From contig CM030937.1 of assembly GCA_018136815.1 (NCBI GenBank), positions 6,066,526 to 6,130,525 on the forward strand: a DNA stretch of 64,000 bases, written 5' to 3'. Below are positions 58,601 through 64,000 of this stretch, piece after piece. The position numbers were made by a program, and so were the translations under genes. The notes beneath the pieces were generated by a model. That model was not told the origin of the DNA. It was given only the letters and a program-made list of their open reading frames with translations, and ran no database searches. The DNA is from Isochrysis galbana. Lineage: Eukaryota; Haptophyta; Isochrysidales; Isochrysidaceae. The first letter of the stretch is position 1. The number at the start of each line of letters is the position of its first letter.

Positions 58601-61600
58601 AGTCGAAGCCGTCAAATAAAAACTGCTTTGACGCTCTGAAGCAAGAAGAAAGAATGACAAAGGAATTCTTCAATAAGTTCAAGGCGAAAACGTCGCACAG
58701 CGCGATACCGGAGCTGTTTAAGACGCGCGACTGGGACTCCCCGGGAGACGACTCAAGACCTACAACGACGTCAGACGTCGAGATACGCAAAGAGCTGCGA
58801 AAGTACTATGTGTGGCTATACCAAGAGCGCACAGCGGTCAGAGACGCAGCACTAGAAGACGCACTGGAGGCAAAACCTCTGACAGCGCGATGCAGCGCAG
58901 CCCTGGAGGGCCGCATCACGATGAAAGAACTCACCCAAGCTATAGGAGAGATCGGCAACGGCAAAGCCGCGGGACCGGACGCATTACCGGCAGAATTCTA
59001 TAAAAGCTTCGAGGAAATGGTGAAGCATGACTTTCTAAGAGTCCTGAACTTAGCGCTCTCGTTAGGACAACTGAGCGTGTCCATGAGAGAAGGCGACATC
59101 ATACTGCTATATAAAAAAGGAGACACACGCGACCCCCGCAACTATAGACCGATAACACTGCTGCAAAGCGACTACAAAATCCTAGCCAAAATACTAACGA
59201 ATAGACTCAAACAAGTGATAGGGTTTGTAATATCTAAAGACCAACTGGGCTTCGTCCCCAGGAGGCTAATCGGCGAAGCCACGCACTTACTACAGCTCAC
59301 GCGGGCCTACCTAGAAGAAACGGGCGAACCCGGCCTCATGCTAGCCCTTGACTGGGAGAAGGCATTCGACAGAGTAAATTGGGGATTCTATCACGTAGTC
59401 ATGGACAAACTAAACTTCGGAGAGGACTTCCAAAGATATGCGAGAACACTCACAAACGCTGAGGCGAAACCAATTCGCTACATAAAAACAAACGGGGGCA
59501 GGAGCTTCCCATTCAACATTGCTAGCGGAGTGCCGCAGGGGTGCCCGCTCTCTCCACTAGCATTCCTGCTGACAGCGGAAGCCCTTACGAGAGTCATAAA
59601 CGAAGACGACAACATAGAGGGGATAATCGTAAACGGGGCCGAACTTAAAATAAGCCAATTCGCGGACGACACCCAGCTTCTCGCGGCTGACTACGGAAGT
59701 CTGGGCAGATCCCTAAAGTGGGTCGACAGATATGCGGCCGCCTCCTGCGGCAAACCCAACGAACAAAAGTTCGAAGGCCTACGGATGGGCTCACTAAAGA
59801 GAAAAACCCCGCCTCGAGACTTTCGGCGATACAAGTGGCTGAAAAACAGTGAAAGTGCGACAATTCTAGGCGTGCCACTAGGAGGGCCCGAGGCCCTCAA
59901 GGCCTTTTGGCGCAGACTCGCCGACAAGATCGACAAAAAAGTCTCTGCCCTGACGCACGTGACGGAAAACCTATCCATCCACGGCAAAACGAAAGTGGCC
60001 AACTTCTTGATCTTATCCATCCCGAGGTACTGGGTACAGACGCTAGCGGCACCACGATCATTCCACAAATCCCTCGAACAGTCGGTGGACAGAGTGCTAT
60101 GGACAAACCCGCGGACCGGACGCAAGATGCAATGGGTGAAACACCCGGAAGTACCGATGAAAGGGGACACGAGGGAGGGGCCCCACTTGGGACTAGGCCT
60201 CCTTGACTGGAAAAACCACGTGAGGGCGCTCCAAGCCAAATGGATACTAAACTATATGGACTCCAGGCAAGCTCAATGGAAGCAAGTATTGGACGCGTGG
60301 TTCTGCCGCACGAACATCGGAAGGGCCGCGGTGATCGCTGACGTGCCCGCGCACAGACTAACGGACGGAATAAAAGGGACGAGTAAACTCCCGGCCTTCT
60401 GGAAACAAGCCCTCGCTGTTATAAGATCGCTGCACCTAACTCCACTAAAATTAAGCAGGGAAGGAGCCCTGTCTCAGCCAATTTGGAGAAACCCGACGCA
60501 CGACGGTCCAAACATGAGCCCCCTGTGGGCTGAGCTTTGGAGCAAACTGGAATGCAATGTCGTACACAACATATACAAAGACTACGCATGCACGGTAATG
60601 TTTACCGAAGAAGATTGTGAACAATATCTAAGAAGCAACGATACATACATTCACTTTAAGGGAGAATACATCCCAAGGGACAAGTTCTTAAAATCATGGG
60701 AGCAGATCAGAAAACACGCTCAACAGATAGTGGAGACGGCTTCCCAAAACGGCACGGTAGCCCAAGATAGTGAAGATTCGGACACTGAATACCCGGACGC
60801 AGGAACACCCAAGACGACAATACACATCACGCAAGACGGCGAATACTTCGCCAACGAAAACGACGCGTGGTACGAAGTGGAACTTTCGTATCTAGGCACT
60901 CCGATTATAGAAGACCGCGCGACGAACAAACCGACGAACCTGGACCCGTCCCCGCCGACAAAGTGGGGAGAGGGCTACAAATCCAACAAAAGGACGGAGT
61001 ATCCACTCCCAGACGAATACACACTCGATGGCAAAACAGAACTAGACAAAACAGAAGTAGAACACTTAACAAAAGCCCTACAAAAAGCTGAAAACAAACG
61101 CAGGCGGCTCACAGGCCCGGAAAACTGGGAAAAGAGACTTCGGCTACCAGACAACGTATGGGCGCACCTCGCCGACATATACACCTCGCCCATGCTTACG
61201 GCGAGAGACACACACCTCCACTACAAGCACATCACACACAGGCGCATCGCCACGGCAAACAGATTCGCGGACCGAGAACCCACATGCCGTTTCTGCAAGG
61301 AAGCGGACGAGTCCTCCACCCACTTGGGGGAATGTTCGCGTATATCGAACATCTTCGACGCCCTAGATGCGATAGCAAGACACCCTCGACGAACTGACAC
61401 GACGGGAGAGGAACTATCAATCAAAAGACTTTTCCTCTGCCCCGACGGCACGTGCCCCAAAGCACTACCCATACTATACCTGCTGGCCTGGAGATACATC
61501 ATCACAGACTTCTACAGAATACATTACGACAACGCCTTTTTCTCGGAAGAATCGGTGCTAATCCGCATCATAGAAAGATTCACGAAACTAAGCGGCGCAT

Positions 61601-61830
61601 TCATCTTCGCAGAATCGACAGATTCATCGAGGACCGCCCAAGCGGGTCTGGGACGTCAACCCAAAAAGAGAATCGACATGAGCGCGTTGAGACCTCTGTA
61701 CGAAGCGGATAGCAAAGGTAACCTCACTCCCAGCGCGGAACTGCTGGCGCTAGCCTCACGGCTAGGGATAGAATATATGGTAAAGAACGCCTCGGGGACG
61801 GGCTCGGCGCCAAACCAATCAAACAACTGA
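55609..61830 (+). CDS. LINE polyprotein: CCCH fingers, endonuclease, reverse transcriptase, C-terminal zinc finger
   Basis: 2073 residues. About 1-260 are Pro/Thr/Gln-rich and disordered; about 260-520 are a globular region I do not recognise. CCCH-type fingers follow (CTRFPMGKCPMNVKGKRC-NRSH near 536; CALGGGCQYLH near 592). The apurinic-like endonuclease (about 634-885) has YNINGT, QELHAY, GGDFN, TRIDRIYT and SDHLPV. The reverse transcriptase (about 1115-1400) has GPDALPAEF, LALDWEKAFDRV, SGVPQGCPLSPL and FADDTQL. A C-terminal CCHC finger, CRFCKEADESSTHLGEC (near 1893), is typical of L1-like elements. A single ORF replaces the usual ORF1 and ORF2. All catalytic motifs are intact, so it may be active. 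Start: first ATG after the hairpin. Stop: TGA. Confidence 0.92.
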   Translation: MERATLPSPLSSHPTAPADQDMLDAAQPQQPPPRATPTQVPASRNLIRAHNTTRTEHTPTPHNPSTQLCQHSQPHAHPRPQSQNSHRESLRAGPLQSRGTVRVRKYVAQSRPVSQTTIKTSLEPCSIRCWTQQLDNSTHARMAKAPNEAPHTCQDTAERDRRRQDGTQEAYGHQRPEHSSAHTPKLLKTETQQRLEALAIDKATRPLGSPASGQPPCTMPSHTPERLTRYPPACKTQTNPQGEDEHDNEQEYEDDYSQIIMTFTSTDRGLKIKDEEAFSAIVAHLNKLEGVDLEPEFLAKSSSGPWEILVSADCARQYKSKFKDQGVFAFNEVKYPMVVKFQTFDDKAKELPQASSRSMASAFKDVTAHLVVRNYKFEMKDYVTINSLAKALEHQGFIFLKGNQERTKVLTKEGIIVTQGKKEVYHCYVAPRSGNFSTFDFPRKILLNVNGNPYPLDYTLRDCKELGGDMKNMSIHAGPKGCKGYARAYATAFHPNLRICECQEERQARLEREQARRAAPPKRTLHEVIAPESKGACTRFPMGKCPMNVKGKRCNRSHSLAEAWRGETCTIPCAFPRIDDMPPAKRPKSGKCALGGGCQYLHKCAAHSRSPPRPNSIRRAHITFDSTLGYPGEGPVSVVTYNINGTSNGALGSVLAQARKAKVDILLLQELHAYADGRHSRACMTAKALGWHMVHAPANPADPASGVGIAIRDNSPRVKLLPDTAETLIDGRCLRVKCIIDSKEIELVSIYLSASPAERAAQIDILRDSPLGRDQDSPMGGDFNCVENVELDTKSSDDNYSYGNAHGSRWRAAINTMGYIDAHRLVNGFTRSGFTRLSGTTHTRIDRIYTPLSQSNINWQRIGPHPTLFTGKGASDHLPVIGSFEYVGFKAGRVYDVRIQSELLEDEEARKIINHLWRGHITADTPDDKLGEAWANAKRAAATYLLWATRQGEDRRALSKALDELALLGIALNDEGPNHGRIDKIRELNQEIADIRKKSKPSNKNCFDALKQEERMTKEFFNKFKAKTSHSAIPELFKTRDWDSPGDDSRPTTTSDVEIRKELRKYYVWLYQERTAVRDAALEDALEAKPLTARCSAALEGRITMKELTQAIGEIGNGKAAGPDALPAEFYKSFEEMVKHDFLRVLNLALSLGQLSVSMREGDIILLYKKGDTRDPRNYRPITLLQSDYKILAKILTNRLKQVIGFVISKDQLGFVPRRLIGEATHLLQLTRAYLEETGEPGLMLALDWEKAFDRVNWGFYHVVMDKLNFGEDFQRYARTLTNAEAKPIRYIKTNGGRSFPFNIASGVPQGCPLSPLAFLLTAEALTRVINEDDNIEGIIVNGAELKISQFADDTQLLAADYGSLGRSLKWVDRYAAASCGKPNEQKFEGLRMGSLKRKTPPRDFRRYKWLKNSESATILGVPLGGPEALKAFWRRLADKIDKKVSALTHVTENLSIHGKTKVANFLILSIPRYWVQTLAAPRSFHKSLEQSVDRVLWTNPRTGRKMQWVKHPEVPMKGDTREGPHLGLGLLDWKNHVRALQAKWILNYMDSRQAQWKQVLDAWFCRTNIGRAAVIADVPAHRLTDGIKGTSKLPAFWKQALAVIRSLHLTPLKLSREGALSQPIWRNPTHDGPNMSPLWAELWSKLECNVVHNIYKDYACTVMFTEEDCEQYLRSNDTYIHFKGEYIPRDKFLKSWEQIRKHAQQIVETASQNGTVAQDSEDSDTEYPDAGTPKTTIHITQDGEYFANENDAWYEVELSYLGTPIIEDRATNKPTNLDPSPPTKWGEGYKSNKRTEYPLPDEYTLDGKTELDKTEVEHLTKALQKAENKRRRLTGPENWEKRLRLPDNVWAHLADIYTSPMLTARDTHLHYKHITHRRIATANRFADREPTCRFCKEADESSTHLGECSRISNIFDALDAIARHPRRTDTTGEELSIKRLFLCPDGTCPKALPILYLLAWRYIITDFYRIHYDNAFFSEESVLIRIIERFTKLSGAFIFAESTDSSRTAQAGLGRQPKKRIDMSALRPLYEADSKGNLTPSAELLALASRLGIEYMVKNASGTGSAPNQSNN

Positions 61831-62154
61831 TCAAACAACGTAGAAGTCTAGCTCAGACAGAGCTAAGCACAAGCCCCCGAACACACCCCAAGACACACGA
61901 GCAACATAAGGTCGATCGGGAAAAAGTGCCACATGTGAAAAGTACAACAGGCCTGCCCTGAACACGCGTCCGTAACCAGGCCCATGGTAGTGTACCAGGG
62001 CCGCACCCCCGACACCGAAGACAAAGGAATGAGGGGGGGAAGGAGAGGAAGTGGAGGGAGGGGATGAAAAGGGCGATGTCCGCTATGTGGAGGTAGAGAC
62101 CGAGTAGCGATAGGTGTGTAGCCCTGAATCTTCAGATCTTTTTTTTTTTTTTTT
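61831..62154 (+). other. LINE 3' untranslated region and T run
   Basis: Noncoding. It ends TCTTCAGATC followed by about 19 T. There is no A tail on the sense strand, which is unusual; the T run may belong to the expanded target site. Confidence 0.6.
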
Positions 62155-62168
62155 TTTGGGCCAGAGGG
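62155..62168. repeat. LINE target-site duplication, right copy
   Basis: TTTGGGCCAGAGGG, identical to 55568-55581. Confidence 0.75.
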
Positions 62169-62296
62169 AAGGTGGGCCACGCCCATGCGGGCGATTTGAT
62201 CCATTGCGCAATGAAAGGCGCAAGGCAACGAAGACCACACCATCCCAAACAAAGGGGAGGTGGGCCACGCCCAAGCGGGCGATTTTGATCCACAAC
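62169..62296. repeat. Two direct repeats of about 36 bp
   Basis: AGGTGGGCCACGCCCATGCG then GGCGATTTGATCCA (from 62170) recurs at about 62259 with CCAAGCG and one extra T. The first copy begins right at the LINE target site. Confidence 0.65.
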
Positions 62297-62326
62297 GCCG
62301 CCGACGCGTCGAGCCTGCTACGCCGA

Positions 62327-62369
<43 letters not shown>

Positions 62370-63610
62370 GAGGGGGGGGTGTGAGGGAGAGTAGCGCACT
62401 CAGCCCAACATACCACCACTCCCTCCCAAAGGTCACCCAAGATGGGCACCATGAAGGCCCCTCCCTCCAACCTCCAACCTCCATGGGGAGGAGAGGGAGA
62501 GAGAGAGAGAGAGGAGAGGGCGCCGTCGCTGCCATCGCGCCATGCAGACCAAGACGGCTGCGCGAGCGCGCGCAGCGCGCGCGGGCCAAGAGAGACTGGC
62601 CAAGAGAGGCAGATCAACCCCAATGGGCCCACATGGGAGGTCTCCAACCATCCCATGTGGGCCCTCCACTCCATAACAGAGCCGGCTCCCAATCGAGCCA
62701 GCCGAGGAGTGAGAGAGGCGAGCGCGAGCGCTCTCGCATCGCCGCGAGCACGCGCGAGGCCGGCGATCGGGCGCGGGCATGGCCACCAAGCCCAGCCCTA
62801 CCCCCTCCTCCCGTGCAGCAGCTCCATATCACAAGGAGGCCGCAGCGCGGCCCCTTGTGGCTTGAGGATGAGACCGCGGCGCGGCGCGCCGCGCATCCTG
62901 TTACTTCATGACAAGTTAAAAGATACCAAAGGGGGCCACTGACCACACAGGGCACACTAATAGTATCACGCGCAGATCAAACGCACACACGGGGGGATTG
63001 CGTAGGAGACTCACACAAGCGAACAAGGAGAGAAGGGGGGAGATCACGGCTCGACTCATGCGGCCCTCCCCACCTCCTCATCCCAATATAAGTTCTAGGG
63101 TGCACACCACGCAAAACCATCCGTGACAGCTTCCGGCTGTCGTCGGTAAACCTCTCGTGCAACCCTATTGGCGCGGAGAGCCAGCCAATGCTCTCACAGC
63201 TGAGGAAGCTCAAGGTGCAGGTTACTCTGCTGTGATCACGATGCAATTGAGTGTGTGTGTGCGGGGGGGGGGAGGGGGGTCGGAGAGGGGGGTCGAATAC
63301 TCTAGTAAATATAACATGTATATATGCGGGGGGTAATTTTCCCCCGTGTTCGGGTGGTGCACTGGGACTTTTGATGGCCCGCACCTTCCCTCCTCCACCG
63401 CAGACACCCACTAGGTGCTCCACACCACAAGCCATCGGCTCACCATGGAGGGTGAGCGAGGCAGAGGGGGAGATGAGGTCTGAGCGCTCCGCATGGAGGC
63501 AGGAATGCGCCGGATGAACGCGGGCAGGTGGGCAGGGTCTATAGGGACCCACCCAGTCCCGTGCAGCAGCTCCATATCGCGGTGGTGCCCATGAGCCATG
63601 AGGCAACCAC
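62297..63610. other. No supported gene; microsatellites and a 21-bp direct repeat
   Basis: A GA run lies at about 62330-62365. CCCGTGCAGCAGCTCCATATC occurs at 62810-62830 and again at 63558-63578. 63250-63290 is G-rich. Open frames here are low-complexity or GC-driven. Confidence 0.5.
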
Positions 63611-63615
63611 CGAGG

Positions 63616-63684
63616 TGTCGCATCCGCGAGTTCTAGGACTCATTCATGTTATTTCTCTTTTTTCTAGAACTCGCGGATGCGACA
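63616..63684. repeat. Perfect 21-bp inverted repeat resembling family A LTR ends
   Basis: TGTCGCATCCGCGAGTTCTAG (63616-63636) and its exact complement (63664-63684) enclose a 27-bp loop. The first 14 bases match the start of the A LTR (TGTCGCATTCGCGA) with one change. A third, minus-strand copy of the motif lies at 63702-63715. Confidence 0.6.
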
Positions 63685-63715
63685 TTTTTGCTTCTGAGAC
63701 ATCGCGAATGCGACA

Positions 63716-64000
63716 CGCGGCTTGGGCGAGGCAGAGCGCAGAGCGCCATCATCGCCGATCGCATCGCCGACCCCACATCGCAGGATAGGATAAGCAGATT
63801 CTCACTACATTCACACGCACGCAGATTCTCACACAAACGCACGCGAAACTAATAGTAACAAAGTAAGAGCGTGCGGGGAAATTTCTGTGCCGCAAGAATG
63901 CCCCGCGCGGATTCGAAACGGCCGCGCGGGAGAAGAGAGAAGCAGAAGCAGAGACCTCAGTATAAACATAAAGAGGTTAGAAAGAGAATGAGAATGAGAA
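63716..64000. other. No supported gene at the window end
   Basis: Short repeats (CAGATTCTCAC twice) and a GC-rich patch at 63860-63930. No tRNA fold was found around GGATTCGAAAC. Confidence 0.5.

Larger units (their letters stand above)
55568..62168 (+). mobile_element. Full-length LINE (L1/Tx1-like), with target-site duplication
   Basis: Bounded by TTTGGGCCAGAGGG on both sides (55568-55581 and 62155-62168). Between them lie a very short leader with a hairpin (55587-55604), one uninterrupted 2073-codon ORF, and about 310 bp of 3' untranslated sequence ending at a T run. An intact ORF and an almost perfect target duplication indicate a recent insertion. The 5' end is confirmed by the independent copy at 14027, which starts at the same hairpin. 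Confidence 0.85.

Noticed and set aside
63860-63930. tRNA-like patch with GGATTCGAAAC (B-box resemblance)
   Set aside because: No acceptor or anticodon stem can be formed around it; the complementarity is due to GC-rich CCGCGCGG palindromes.

Overview
The window is nuclear DNA of a eukaryote, most likely a unicellular alga or other protist. It has GC-rich coding regions, long alanine-rich coiled-coil proteins, a multi-knuckle zinc protein of the Air/ZCCHC7 type, many GA/CT microsatellites, and a heavy load of LTR and non-LTR retrotransposons. I cannot fix the lineage from the sequence. Three runs of exactly 100 N (11186-11285, 30401-30500, 50888-50987) split it into four contigs.

Layout. 1-11185: a Ty3/gypsy chromodomain element on the minus strand (A1; partial 3' LTR, pol, gag). 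11286-24260: a GA microsatellite, a possible first exon, a LINE 5'-end fragment, a large coiled-coil gene (minus, 15177-19289), small repeats including a foldback element, a five-knuckle zinc protein gene (plus, 20902-21780), an LTR fragment carrying a huge CT expansion, and further element debris. 24261-38786: a second, diverged Ty3/gypsy family (B, minus), shown twice over about 4.5 kb because the contigs on either side of gap 2 overlap. 38945-50157: A2, a second copy of family A, whose gag is fused to a B-type LTR at 50161-50696. 50988-54655: a gene (minus, cut by gap 3) with a dynein-stalk-like N-terminal segment followed by sixteen or more repeats of 57 residues. 54890-55245: a broken tyrosine recombinase. 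55568-62168: an apparently complete LINE with one 2073-codon ORF and a target-site duplication. 62169-64000: gene-poor repeats.

The most unusual feature is a complete phage/bacterial-type DNA cytosine methyltransferase-like domain built into the polyprotein of both Ty3/gypsy families, between gag and protease. The motif-I-like segment, PPC, ENP and the C-terminal RSRT-GxAGAM block are intact in A1, A2 and B, although A and B differ widely elsewhere. This implies acquisition before the families split and retention since. Family A also separates gag from methyltransferase-pol by a single in-frame UAG followed by GGA in both copies, with no start codon in the next 61 codons, which suggests stop-codon readthrough. 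Family B has no stop there. The methyltransferase would therefore be made at the same level as pol.

The elements carry single-base frameshifts, several of them in homopolymers or close to contig ends, so some breaks may be consensus errors rather than decay. The coiled-coil gene, the repeat-protein gene and the zinc-knuckle gene are the likely host genes. No rRNA, tRNA or CRISPR was found.
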